Shown here piece after piece: positions 8,463 through 16,746 of a stretch of 64,000 nt of DNA. This DNA is from Opitutaceae bacterium (GTDB lineage Bacteria; Verrucomicrobiota; Verrucomicrobiia; Opitutales; Opitutaceae). The DNA is taken from contig JAIXWF010000022.1 in the NCBI GenBank assembly GCA_027482185.1, positions 868,001 to 932,000 of the forward strand, in the 5' to 3' direction. The position numbers and the translations under genes were made by a program. The stretch's first letter is position 1, and each line of letters begins with the position of its first letter. The notes beneath the pieces were generated by a model. That model ran no database searches, was not told the origin of the DNA, and saw only the letters and a program-made list of their open reading frames with translations.

Positions 8463-9746
8463 CTACGGGTTGGCCACGCAGTAGAGGTGGGAGGCGCCGC
8501 GGATGAAGAGGCGGTCGCCGGCGGCGACGAAGGAGGCGATGACGCGGTCGTCGAATTTGGTTTCGCCGAGCAGTTCGAAGCCGTTTTCGATGCGGACGGC
8601 GTAGGTCTCGCCGTCCTCGCGGGCGGCGTAGAGGATCCCGTTGGCGATCAAGGGCGAGGTGTAGAAGTTCGATTTCGTGCGCGGCAGCGTGCCGCTCCAG
8701 ATGGTCTTGCCGGTGCGGGGATCGAGGCAATCGAGTTGGCCGCGATCGCTCAAAACGTACACGCGATCCTGATACACCGCCGGGCTGGGCACGAAGGCGC
8801 CGATGTCGTCGCGCGACCACACGCGGTGGGTGGCGGTCACATCGCCGCTGCCGCCGAGCCTGATGCCGTGCAGGCGCGGCGCGCCCTTGTCGGCGCGACC
8901 GAAACACACGATGGCCATGTCGCCGACCACCACGGGGCTGGCGACGGCCGGCCAGAGCGCAGTGGAGTCGGGGTTGAAGCCGCCGCAGGACCAGAGCAGT
9001 TTGCCATCGGCGGCGTCGTGGGCGGTGAGGTGCTGGGCGCCCCAGGTGAGGAGGGCTTCGCGGCCGGCGTGGCGGATGACGAGCGGGGTGGTGTAGCCGT
9101 TGTCGACCTCGCGGGGCGTTTCGTAGTTGCGGGCGGTCTTCCAGCGGAGTTCGCCCGTCTGTTTGTCGAACGCGGCGAGCCAGGAATCGCCTTCGTGCAT
9201 GCGCGCCATGATGACGAACTTCTCGGTGAGGGCGGGCGAAGTGCCGAAATCCCAAAAGAGTTTCACCGGGCCGAATTTCCCGGTGAGGTCGTTTTGCCAG
9301 AGGAGTTTGCCGTCGAGATCGAGGGCGGCGAGGTTCCCGCTCTTGAAGGCAACGAAGAGACGTTGGCCGTCGGTGACGGGCGAAGGGTTGCTGCCGGAGC
9401 CATTGCGGTGGCGGCCGGGCGACTCGGTGCCGAGCGGGGTTTGCCAGAGGAGTTGGCCGGACCAGTCGAACGCGAGCACGGCGTCTTTGCCCTGGTGCGG
9501 GGCGGTGAGATAGATGCGCTGGTTCCAGACGATCGGCGTGGAAGAGCCTTTGCCGGGCAACGGGGTCTTCCAGCGCACTTGGGCCGCGTCGATTTTGGGC
9601 GGGAGCTTGGCGCTGGCCGCGTGGCCGTTCTCGGCCGGGCCGCGCCAGTTGGGCCAGTGGGCGGTGGCGAGGGCGGGAGAGGCAAGACTCGTGCCCAGAG
9701 CGACGAGGGCGAGGACGGACGGGCGCAGGGAAGCGAGGTGCGACAT
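8463..9746 (-). CDS. PQQ-like beta-propeller protein, exported
   Basis: This protein of 427 residues has a signal peptide ending near ALA-TA, followed at once by HWPNWRGP. That motif is typical of the planctomycete/verrucomicrobial PQQ-like quinoprotein repeat family. Repeated blocks such as GKLLWQNDL, GELRWKT and GKTIWSG are the WD-like tryptophan-docking motifs of a beta-propeller. No complete PQQ-ligand set or heme motif is visible, so it may be a structural or binding propeller, like BamB, and not an active dehydrogenase. It follows the TPR-like gene's spacer and appears monocistronic. The fold is certain but the role is not. Confidence 0.85.
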   Translation of the reverse strand: MSHLASLRPSVLALVALGTSLASPALATAHWPNWRGPAENGHAASAKLPPKIDAAQVRWKTPLPGKGSSTPIVWNQRIYLTAPHQGKDAVLAFDWSGQLLWQTPLGTESPGRHRNGSGSNPSPVTDGQRLFVAFKSGNLAALDLDGKLLWQNDLTGKFGPVKLFWDFGTSPALTEKFVIMARMHEGDSWLAAFDKQTGELRWKTARNYETPREVDNGYTTPLVIRHAGREALLTWGAQHLTAHDAADGKLLWSCGGFNPDSTALWPAVASPVVVGDMAIVCFGRADKGAPRLHGIRLGGSGDVTATHRVWSRDDIGAFVPSPAVYQDRVYVLSDRGQLDCLDPRTGKTIWSGTLPRTKSNFYTSPLIANGILYAAREDGETYAVRIENGFELLGETKFDDRVIASFVAAGDRLFIRGASHLYCVANP

Positions 9747-9814
9747 GGGAACGGGGGGACTTCGGGTGGCTGGCGGGGGCTCAGGACGAACACTCCAAGC
9801 GGTGGCGGAAGCAG

Positions 9815-9843
9815 TGGGGCACCCGGGAGGGCTTGAACCTGAT
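9815..9843 (-). other. tRNA 3'-end-like fragment
   Basis: On the minus strand the sequence reads TCAGGTTCAAGCCCTCCCGG then GTGCCCCA. This resembles the T-arm, acceptor strand and NCCA tail of an arginine-type tRNA. No matching 5' half, D-arm or anticodon arm is found nearby, and the T-stem pairs only partly. It may be a relic of an integration site. It is not an intact tRNA. Confidence 0.3.
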
Positions 9844-10218
9844 TTCGTGAGTGTCGGCTGCGTTTGAACCGGAGCCTGAGAATTTGGAAATCAGGAAATC
9901 AGGGCGCGGCGAAGGTTTGTTTCCAACAGATGGGAAACTTGACTCCCCGTTCGAACGGATCCGGGAGGGGTAGGCGCCAAGGATTGCACGCTCTACCTCT
10001 CGAACCAGGGCGCGCCGGGGATCATGTTGATCCATGACCGGGCGTGAACTTTTCCGAAGGAAGGGCCGGCGCTGATCGTGAAGTTCTGCAACGGACACCG
10101 GCAACCGTAGCGGGGGAACCTCCCGTAAGGGGTAAGCCTATGTGTCGTACGGGGTCGCTGGGACCCACTTGGCTACACCTCCGGTTTCACGCGTGCGCCG
10201 AAGTCTGAGCCGTCGGCC

Positions 10219-10351
10219 GGCCTCGCAATTTCAGGTTCGGGCGGCACGGGCTCGCCCGCATCCGACTGGATTCTCGCGAGGCAAGCAGCGTTCGGCGGGC
10301 CCCGTTTGGCCGGGCTTACGCTTTGGAATTCCGGATTCCGGACGTGACCCC
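10219..10351. repeat. Composite dispersed repeat, copy 2
   Basis: This is a longer copy that joins the module at 4131 (GGCCTCGCAA...GCGTTCGGCGGG) to the module at 6811-6863 (CCCCGTTTGGCCGGG...GGACGTGACCCC). The 816-bp spacer 9747-10562 holds this copy, the tRNA-like fragment at 9815 and the tandem duplication at 10341. A further degenerate end lies at about 10513-10545 (TCTCGACGCAATCAGCGCTC). No gene is supported there. Confidence 0.65.
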
Positions 10352-10386
10352 GTTCCGATCCTCCGACGTGACCCCGTTCCGATCCT
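10341..10386. repeat. 22-bp tandem duplication of repeat end
   Basis: Positions 10341-10362 and 10365-10386 are identical 22-mers beginning GACGTGACCCCGTTCC, separated by CC. The duplication extends the right end of the dispersed repeat, suggesting slippage or repeated end-processing. Confidence 0.85.
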
Positions 10387-10562
10387 GAAATTTAGCGAAA
10401 GGCGCTAAAGGCAGCGACCGCCGAAATACTCCGGGGCTCCGTCGCCGCACCCTGCGGCTGGATTCGCAGTCACCTTCGAGATGGGGCCCCGGGCGCAGTT
10501 CGGGGCCTCCTCTCTCGACGCAATCAGCGCTCAGCGAACTGACCCTTCGCGCCCGGTCTTTA

Positions 10563-11144
10563 TCAGGTCGCAGCGCGGGAGCGGCGTGCGATGGCCAGGC
10601 TAGCCAAGGCTAGGCCCAGCAGGGCGATTGTGCTGCTAGCTTCCGGCACGCTTACGTTGTCGGCGAAGGTGGCACGGAAGACTGTCTCACCCCAACCAAG
10701 GTTGGCGCCGCCCGTGTACAGTTGGCCACCAGCGTAAACATTCGCCGTATTGCCGGCCAGACCCCACCGCCAGGAATCGGCCGAGATTACCGCGGTGTAG
10801 AGCGCGCCTGCAGTGACATTCAGATTGAAAACGACACCGTTATAGCCGCCGCTGTTGACGGTGAGGCTGGAGGAAGCGAGTACCGAGCCGTTTAGTCCGT
10901 CGCCCTGCCGGATCGACAGGGTCATCGCGTTGTTCGCCTCCGCCGGAACCCAAGAAACGAAGGAGAACTCAAAGCTGACGAGTTGGTTGCTCGCAGCCGT
11001 GAACGACTGGCCAACCGGATCAAAGTAATCGATGACAAACGAGCCATTTACCGCCGATTGCTCGACGATGGTAACGGCCCGGGCCGACAGCGAAAGCGTG
11101 GCCAAGGCCGCGCCGAAAAGGATTCCTTTGAAATGTGATTTCAT
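10563..11144 (-). CDS. PEP-CTERM-type surface protein (VPEASST tail)
   Basis: This protein of 193 residues has a signal peptide (MKSHFKGILFGAALATLSLSARA) and a tail VPEASSTIALLGLALASLA ending in basic ARRSR, the sorting layout of the VPDSG/PEP-CTERM group. The body is beta-rich and Asn/Gly/Ser-rich, with aromatic residues (SWVPAEANN, SADSWRWGL), and has no cysteine pair or enzyme motif. It is visibly less GC-rich than its neighbours, as is the upstream region. It stands alone among repeats. Exosortase processing by the enzyme at 32120 is possible but inferred. Confidence 0.85.
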   Translation of the reverse strand: MKSHFKGILFGAALATLSLSARAVTIVEQSAVNGSFVIDYFDPVGQSFTAASNQLVSFEFSFVSWVPAEANNAMTLSIRQGDGLNGSVLASSSLTVNSGGYNGVVFNLNVTAGALYTAVISADSWRWGLAGNTANVYAGGQLYTGGANLGWGETVFRATFADNVSVPEASSTIALLGLALASLAIARRSRAAT

Positions 11145-11161
11145 ATGGTTAGATGCTCAAC

Positions 11162-11177
11162 TGCAAGAAGTGGGCCG
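11162..11177 (-). promoter_or_regulatory. Weak candidate -24/-12 site
   Basis: On the minus strand CGGCCCACTTCTTGCA has correct GG-N10-GC spacing and a full TTGCA at -12. The -24 half is only partly right. The predicted start of transcription would leave a leader of just 7-8 nt before the ATG at 11144, which argues against it. Confidence 0.25.
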
Positions 11178-11325
11178 TAGTTTTTTCCAGTGTCAGTATC
11201 TTCATAAAGTACCTTTTATGAGTGATATAAGGACTTTAGAATTTTGATCGGCCAGTTGTTCGTTTCTGAAACTGTAAAGAAAGCTGACATCGATTCGGGT
11301 CGCGTTGTGGTCCAGATGCGACCAA

Positions 11326-11455
11326 GGGTCACGTCCGGAATCGAGAATTCCAAAGGTATGGCTTGCGGAGCGGTTAAAGGTGGGTGCGCCCGATAGCATC
11401 GCTTCGATGCACACTCGTTTTCCTGCGTGAAATTCCGGATTCCGGACGTGACCCC
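11326..11455. repeat. Inverted pair of GGGTCACGTCCGGAAT repeat ends
   Basis: The left end GGGTCACGTCCGGAAT at 11326 is inverted relative to ATTCCGGACGTGACCCC ending at 11455. The two enclose about 80 bp and could form a large cruciform. The right word is identical to the ends at 6863 and 10351. The 523-bp spacer 11145-11667 otherwise shows an AT-rich tract near 11190-11250 and no gene. Confidence 0.65.
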
Positions 11456-11667
11456 TTGATCGCGCCCTTGATCGCGCCGGGCCCAAAATGCGCATGTCCG
11501 GGATAACTCGCACATTGATCGGTCGATTCAAGCCCCGGCGCGGTGGCACGTGGGGTAATGTCGGTTATGCACACCGTCGCCGCTTTTTCCCAAAATTGAG
11601 GCTTCGGAGCTGAATCCCGATTTGGGGCCGGCAGCTTTCTGCTTTCGACTTACCGCCCCGTTGAACT

Positions 11668-12708
11668 TCAGACGAAACCGAGGCGGGTGGAGACGGCGGC
11701 GAAGACTTGGTCGACGGTGAGGTGGCGGACGCACCAGCTGCGGTAGGAGTCGCCGGGGACGCAGGGCGTCGGGGTCGCGGCGCCGAGGCAGGCGCAGGGA
11801 AGTGCCGGCTGGAGAATCGTGTGCTGTTCGCCCAGCGGGCGCCAGATGGTCGCGTTTTGCGAACTGAAGAGGGCGACGACGGGCGTGCCGACGGCGGCGG
11901 CGATGTGCATCGGGCCGCTGTCGTGGCAGAGGAACACATCGAACTGCGCGAGCAGCGCGGCGAAGGCGCCGACGGTGCGCGGGGTGTCGGCGATCACGAG
12001 GTGCGAGTGCGCGTGGCGGCGGATCTCCTCGATCAATTTCGCCTCGCGCGGGCCGGCGGTGAGGAAGATCTGCGCGTCGAGTTCGTTCTGGATGCGGTCG
12101 GCGACGGCGGCGAAACGCTCGAGCGGCCAGATGCGGTGTTCGCTGCGGCTGCCGGGATGGATGAGGATTTTGCGACCGTAATCTCGCGGGGCGAGGCGTT
12201 CGGCTTCGGCGACATCCTCGGGGTGCGGGACGAGGCGGACTTCGCGGGAAACAATCGGCACGCCGATCGCGGCGGGGAGGGCGAGGTAGGTTTCCGTGAT
12301 GTGGTGCGAATCGTAGAACGCGTTCGTGACGTCGGCGCGGTGCGTATAGAAGCGCGGATAACGGAACGGAATCAGCTCGCGGTTGAAGGTGGCGCGGACC
12401 GGGGCCGAGGTGAGGCGCGTGACGAGGGCGGTCTTGTCGGTGTTGTCGAAATCGAGGACGTGCGTGAAGCGCGCGCGGCGCAGGGCGCGGAGGAAACGCG
12501 GCCAGTCGCCGAGTTTGCGCGGGAAGGAAAGGGCGCCGTTGATGTCGGGGTTGAGCGCGAGCACGCCGGCGAAGGCGGGCTCGGTCAGCACGGTGAGGTG
12601 GGCGAGCGGCCAATGGAGCCGCAGGTTGCGCAGGACGGAACCGAGCAAAACGATGTCGCCGAGGTAACGGCGACGGATGATCAAGATGCGGGGCTCAGGC
12701 GAGCTCAC
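11668..12708 (-). CDS. Glycosyltransferase family 9 (heptosyltransferase-like)
   Basis: This protein of 346 residues starts at a GTG (12708) with the opening PRILIIRRRYLGDIVLLGSV, the N-terminal Rossmann signature of ADP-heptose:LPS heptosyltransferases. ILIHPGSRSEHRIWP near 170 and DVFLCHDSGPMHIAAAVGTP near 255 are the conserved C-terminal donor-binding motifs. It should add a heptose or related sugar to a lipid-A/core-type glycolipid at the inner face of the membrane. An MsbA-like exporter lies just upstream in the same direction, which fits lipopolysaccharide assembly. The exact acceptor is unknown. Confidence 0.9.
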   Translation of the reverse strand: MSSPEPRILIIRRRYLGDIVLLGSVLRNLRLHWPLAHLTVLTEPAFAGVLALNPDINGALSFPRKLGDWPRFLRALRRARFTHVLDFDNTDKTALVTRLTSAPVRATFNRELIPFRYPRFYTHRADVTNAFYDSHHITETYLALPAAIGVPIVSREVRLVPHPEDVAEAERLAPRDYGRKILIHPGSRSEHRIWPLERFAAVADRIQNELDAQIFLTAGPREAKLIEEIRRHAHSHLVIADTPRTVGAFAALLAQFDVFLCHDSGPMHIAAAVGTPVVALFSSQNATIWRPLGEQHTILQPALPCACLGAATPTPCVPGDSYRSWCVRHLTVDQVFAAVSTRLGFV

Positions 12709-12711
12709 GCG

Positions 12712-12740
12712 ATTGAAAGTTGAAGGTTGAACGTTGAGAG
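12712..12740. repeat. GAAGGTTGAAAG-type word repeat
   Basis: ATTGAAAGTTGAAGGTTGAA follows the same heptamer pattern as 1773, 19274 and 35984. It sits in the 130-bp gap between the exporter and the glycosyltransferase. Confidence 0.4.
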
Positions 12741-12838
12741 CCCAGGCCGAGAAAGCGTCGAATAGCCGCGGTGGCGCGCGATCCGGCGAACGCCATGCGT
12801 CCGGTGCTCAAGGGTGAAGCCGGAAGACATGCTCCGAT

Positions 12839-14584
12839 TCAGGCGGCGGTCTGCCGTTCGTAGAGCGAACGGTAGAGGGCGCTGGCGGCGATGAGTTCGG
12901 CGTGGGTGCCGTCGGCGACGATGCGGCCGCCATCGAAGACGAGGATCTTCGTGGCGTCGCGGATCGTGGAGAAGCGGTGCGCGATGATGAGCACCGTTTT
13001 GCCGACCATCAGTTTTTTGAGGGCGGCTTGGATCGCGGCCTCGCTGTCGGAGTCGAGGGCGCTGGTCGCTTCGTCGAGGATGAGAATCGGCGCGTTGCGA
13101 AGGAAGGCGCGCGCGAGGGCGATGCGTTGTTTCTGGCCGCCGGAGAGGCGGTTGCCGCGTTCGCCGACGACGGTGGCGTAGCCGAGGCCGCCGTCGAGGC
13201 CGACGATGAAGTCGTGGGCGAAGGCGTCGCGCGCGGCCTGCTCGACCTCGGCCTGGGTGGCGTCGGCGCGGCCGAGCAGAAGGTTGGCGTAGATGGTGTC
13301 GTTGAAGAGGATGGTGTCCTGGGAAACGACGGCGATGTTGCGGCGCAGATCGGCGAGGCGGAGGGCGCGGAGGTCGAGGCCGTCGAGCGTGACGCGGCCG
13401 GCGGCGGCTTCGTAGAAACGCGGGACGAGATTGGCGAAGGTGGATTTGCCGGCGCCGCTGGGGCCGACGAGGGCGCAGACGGTGCCGGCGGGGATGCGCA
13501 CGGAGACCTCGCGGAGGACGGGGGCGTCGGCCTGGTAGGCGAAGGTGATGTTTTCGAAGGCGAGATCGCCGCGGAGCCGGCCGACGGGGACGGGGTCGGC
13601 GGGATCGGCGATGGTGATCGGCTCGTGGAGAACGACCTCGAGACGGTCGAGGGCGGCGGTGCCGCGTTTCAATTCGTTGTTCAGCGAGCCGAGTTTCTTG
13701 ATCGGTTCGTAGCAGAGGTAGAGGGCGCCGACGACGGCGGCGAAGACCTGGAGTTGGACATCGTAGACGTAGGCGAAGACGAGGGTGGCGGCGATGCCGA
13801 TGGCGGAGATGAACTCGATGGCGGGCGTGAGGGCCTGCGCGTACTTCACGATCTTCATCTGCGAGACGATGAGCTCGCGGCAGGCGGCGGCGAAACGGGA
13901 TTCCTCGCGGGCCTCGAGGCCGAAGGCGCGGACCTCGCGGGCGGCGGAGAGGTTTTCCGAGAATTGGGCGGTGACGCCGCCGAGCTGGCTTTGCATTTGG
14001 GCGGCGCGCTTGAGGACCTTGCGGCCGACGTAGCGGACGGGGAGGACGGTGAGCGGGACGGCGGCGAGGGCGACGAGGACGACGCCGACGCCCTGTTCGG
14101 TGAAGGCCTGGGCGACGAGGAAGCCGAGGGCACCGAGGAGCTGCATCGGCTGCTTGATGCCGTCGTTGGCGAGGAGCGTGAGCGTGAACTGGAGTTGCGA
14201 GGTGTCGGCGAGACCGCGGGAGAGCAGGTCGCCGCTGGCGCGATTTTGCAGGAACGAGAGCGGGACGCGTTGCAGTTTGCTGAAGTACTCGAGGCGGATG
14301 GCTTCGAGGATGCGGACGCCGGCGAGCTGGGTGAAGTAGCTGTTGCGGTAGCCGCTGAAGGCGCGGAGGAGAAACGCGAGCGGGATGGCGGCGGCGATCT
14401 GGATGACGAGATTGAGCGGGAGGGCGCCGCCGTCGCGGTCGAAGATCGGCGGGAAGACGTATTTGATCAGCGCCGGGACACCGAGGCCGCTGGCCGCGCC
14501 GAAGAGGATCCCGTAGAAAATCGCCGCCGCGATTTCGAGGCGGACGGTGCGGAAGTAGCGGAAGTAGGGACGGAGACGACTCAT
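12839..14584 (-). CDS. MsbA-like ABC exporter (fused permease-ATPase)
   Basis: This protein of 581 residues starts at the ATG at 14584. Residues about 1-310 form a six-helix ABC transmembrane domain. The ATPase domain follows, with Walker A GPSGAGKST near 370, signature LSGGQKQR near 478 and Walker B ILILDEATSALD near 500. The half-transporter layout and length match MsbA/type IV exporters, which work as homodimers to flip lipids or export peptides and drugs. Its position before the GT9 gene suggests lipopolysaccharide-precursor flipping. An alternative is a general multidrug exporter. No peptidase or accessory gene is adjacent. Confidence 0.88.
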   Translation of the reverse strand: MSRLRPYFRYFRTVRLEIAAAIFYGILFGAASGLGVPALIKYVFPPIFDRDGGALPLNLVIQIAAAIPLAFLLRAFSGYRNSYFTQLAGVRILEAIRLEYFSKLQRVPLSFLQNRASGDLLSRGLADTSQLQFTLTLLANDGIKQPMQLLGALGFLVAQAFTEQGVGVVLVALAAVPLTVLPVRYVGRKVLKRAAQMQSQLGGVTAQFSENLSAAREVRAFGLEAREESRFAAACRELIVSQMKIVKYAQALTPAIEFISAIGIAATLVFAYVYDVQLQVFAAVVGALYLCYEPIKKLGSLNNELKRGTAALDRLEVVLHEPITIADPADPVPVGRLRGDLAFENITFAYQADAPVLREVSVRIPAGTVCALVGPSGAGKSTFANLVPRFYEAAAGRVTLDGLDLRALRLADLRRNIAVVSQDTILFNDTIYANLLLGRADATQAEVEQAARDAFAHDFIVGLDGGLGYATVVGERGNRLSGGQKQRIALARAFLRNAPILILDEATSALDSDSEAAIQAALKKLMVGKTVLIIAHRFSTIRDATKILVFDGGRIVADGTHAELIAASALYRSLYERQTAA

Positions 14585-14658
14585 CAAGGCGGCACGGGCG
14601 CCGGATGAAGAAACGGGGAAGGGGCGGGGCGTTCCACCTCAATCTTTGGCGGAGGGTG

Positions 14659-14723
14659 GCCCGGGCTGAAGGCCCGGGCTACGGCGAGGGCGGATAGGGA
14701 CCCGGGCTGAAAGCCCGGGCTAC
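14659..14723. repeat. Twin palindromic repeats
   Basis: Two copies of CCCGGGCTGAARGCCCGGGC followed by TAC, at 14660-14682 and 14701-14723, are separated by about 18 bp. Each folds into a stem of about 7 bp (GCCCGGG). They fill the gap between the permease and exporter genes and may stabilise or stop the transcript. Confidence 0.7.
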
Positions 14724-14741
14724 CGGGCGCGGCAGCGCGGC

Positions 14742-15653
14742 TCAGTCCTTGGAGGAGCGGACGTCGAGGGCGTCGCGGAGACCGTCGCCGAGGAAGTTGA
14801 GCGAGAAGAGCGTGAGGGAGAACATCGTGCCGGGGAACACCAGCAACCAAGGGAACTCTTCCATCTTTTCGGCGCCGTCTTTGATGAGCACGCCCCAGGA
14901 ACTCATGGGCGGCTGGACGCCGAGACCGAGGAAGCTGAGGAAGGCCTCGAGCAACATAACGGCGGGGATGGTGAGCGTCGTGTAGACGATGATCGGGCCG
15001 AGGATGTTGGGGAGGATGTGGCGGAAGATGATGCGGCGGCGGCCGAAGCCGAGGGAGCGGGCGGCCTCGATGAATTCCATTTTCTTCACGGCCATGACCT
15101 GGCTGCGGACGATGCGGGCCATGGTGAGCCATTCGACGGCGCCGATGGCGACGAAGAGGAGGATGATATTCCGGCCGAAGAAGACCATCAGCAGGATCAC
15201 GAAGATCGGGAAAGGCAGGGAGTACATGATGTCGACGGTGCGCATCATGATGGCGTCGCGTTTGCCGCCGAAGAAACCGGCGACGGCGCCGTAGACCACG
15301 CCGATGGTCAGGGCGACGAAAGTGGCGGCGAGGCCGACGCCGAGGGAGACGCGGCCGCCGAAGAGCAGGCGCACGAGGAGATCGCGGCCGAGGGTGTCGG
15401 TGCCGAGCCAGTGCTGGGCGCTGGGGGCGGAGGCGCCGAGATCGAGATTCTGTTCCTCGTAGCCGTAGGGCGAGAGCCAGGGGCCGGCGACGCAGGCGAC
15501 GGTGATGAACGCGAGCGAGAACATGCCGAAGACGGCGAGCTTGTTCTTGCGCAGGCGGAGCCAGGCGTCGTGCCAGAGCGAGTTGCCCTTTTCGATCGGT
15601 TCGGTGCCGGCGGGGAGGCCGGGGGCGGCGGGAGCGGTGGCGGCGGTGGCCAT
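14742..15653 (-). CDS. oppC: ABC transporter permease, OppC family
   Basis: This permease of 303 residues has the OppC N-terminal domain (GNSLWHDAWLRLRKNKLAVFG near 22-42) and a short loop ending TDTLGRDLLVRLLFGGRVSL. The BPD-type transmembrane region follows, with the EAA loop EAARSLGFGRRRIIFRHILPN near 200-220 that docks an ATPase. With OppB it forms the inner-membrane channel of a peptide/nickel-type importer. Its ATG begins 3 bp after the oppB stop, so they are co-transcribed. No OppD or OppF gene follows. Confidence 0.92.
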   Translation of the reverse strand: MATAATAPAAPGLPAGTEPIEKGNSLWHDAWLRLRKNKLAVFGMFSLAFITVACVAGPWLSPYGYEEQNLDLGASAPSAQHWLGTDTLGRDLLVRLLFGGRVSLGVGLAATFVALTIGVVYGAVAGFFGGKRDAIMMRTVDIMYSLPFPIFVILLMVFFGRNIILLFVAIGAVEWLTMARIVRSQVMAVKKMEFIEAARSLGFGRRRIIFRHILPNILGPIIVYTTLTIPAVMLLEAFLSFLGLGVQPPMSSWGVLIKDGAEKMEEFPWLLVFPGTMFSLTLFSLNFLGDGLRDALDVRSSKD

Positions 15654-15656
15654 GGT

Positions 15657-16577
15657 TCAGCCTTCGAGACGGACCTTGGGATTCATCCACGCCTGGACGA
15701 CGTCGACGACGAGGTTGAGCGCCATGATGAGGACGGCGTAGAGGATGACGGTGCCGAGGACCAAGGTGTAGTCGCGGTTGAAGGCGCTGTTCACGAATTC
15801 GCGGCCGATGCCGGGAATCTGGAAAATGGTCTCGATGACAAAGGAGCCGGTGAGGATGCCGGCGACGGCGGGCCCGAGGTAGGAGACGACGGGGAGGAGG
15901 CCGCCGCGGAGGGCGTGGCGGGTGACGACGCGGAATTCGGAGGCGCCCTTGGCGCGGGCGGTGCGGATGAAGTCCTGGTGCAGAATCTCGAGCATGCCGC
16001 CGCGGGTGAGGCGGGAGATCGGGGCGGCGTAGGCGATGCCGAGGACGAGGGCGGGCAAGATGCGGTCGGCCGAGGTGTACCAGCCGGAGGCGTTGAGCCA
16101 GCCGAGGTGGATGGCGACGCCGAGGACGAGGAGCGGGCCGACGACGAAGGTCGGGATCGAGATGCCGATCATGCCGAAGGAGGAAGCGACGTAGTCGATC
16201 CAGGTGTTGCGGCGGACGGCGGCGAGGGTGCCGAGGGTGATGCCGATGACGAGGGCGACGCCGAGGGAGAGGAGGCCGAGCTCGGCGGAGACGGGGAGCT
16301 TGTCGCCGATGATCTCGTTGACGGTGCGGTTCGGGTATTTGAACGAAGGACCGAGGTCGCCTTGCGCAAGGCTGCCGAGGTAGTCGAGGTATTGGCGCCA
16401 GAGCGGTTTATCGAGGCCGTAGTGGGCCTCGAGATTCCGGAGGATTTCGGGGGTCACGGCTTTCTCCGCCGTGAACGGACCGCCGGGCACGAAGCGGACC
16501 ATGAAGAACGTCGCGGAAATGACGAGGAAGAGGGCGAGGAGCGACTGCAGAAAGCGCGACGTGATGAAACGTAACAT
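15657..16577 (-). CDS. oppB: ABC transporter permease, OppB family
   Basis: This permease of 306 residues opens MLRFITSRFLQSLLALFLVI, the standard OppB/DppB start. It also has VPGGPFTAEKAVTPEILRNL and the EAA loop IRTARAKGASEFRVVTRHAL near 205-225. The pore is multi-spanning. It lies downstream of the binding-protein gene (169-bp gap with a repeat at 16714) and 3 bp before oppC. The A-B-C order is standard for the family. Transported substrates would be oligopeptides or similar, but the pair alone does not say. Confidence 0.92.
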   Translation of the reverse strand: MLRFITSRFLQSLLALFLVISATFFMVRFVPGGPFTAEKAVTPEILRNLEAHYGLDKPLWRQYLDYLGSLAQGDLGPSFKYPNRTVNEIIGDKLPVSAELGLLSLGVALVIGITLGTLAAVRRNTWIDYVASSFGMIGISIPTFVVGPLLVLGVAIHLGWLNASGWYTSADRILPALVLGIAYAAPISRLTRGGMLEILHQDFIRTARAKGASEFRVVTRHALRGGLLPVVSYLGPAVAGILTGSFVIETIFQIPGIGREFVNSAFNRDYTLVLGTVILYAVLIMALNLVVDVVQAWMNPKVRLEG

Positions 16578-16713
16578 CTGGGATGCGGGAATGACGGGCG
16601 ATTGCGGGCGGATGACAAGGCAAACCGGGGCGGCGGCGGTTGGCCGGGGGGGAGGGGAGCGGTTGGTTCGCGAACTTTGGGCGGGGGCGCGGATCGAGGT
16701 CGAGGGCGCGCAC

Positions 16714-16731
16714 GAGGCGCGCTCCTACGGG
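16714..16731. repeat. GAGGCGCGCTCCTACGGG repeat
   Basis: This word matches the repeat at 966-984 (one substitution) and lies between the oppA stop and oppB start. Confidence 0.45.
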
Positions 16732-16746
16732 CGCGTGCGTGCCTGC

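Noticed and set aside
9781-10104. 107-codon minus-strand frame
   Set aside because: It crosses repeat-like and tRNA-like sequence and has no recognisable protein pattern.
11162-11177. Firm sigma-54 promoter call before the gene at 11144
   Set aside because: The leader would be only 7-8 nt, so it is listed as a weak candidate only.
11202-11549. Small minus-strand frames in the spacer
   Set aside because: They coincide with the inverted repeat ends at 11326 and 11455 and lack start context.
12902-14608. 568-codon Asp/Glu/Gly-rich frame
   Set aside because: It lies exactly opposite the MsbA-like exporter, whose Walker motifs are clear. The acidic low-complexity text is a shadow.
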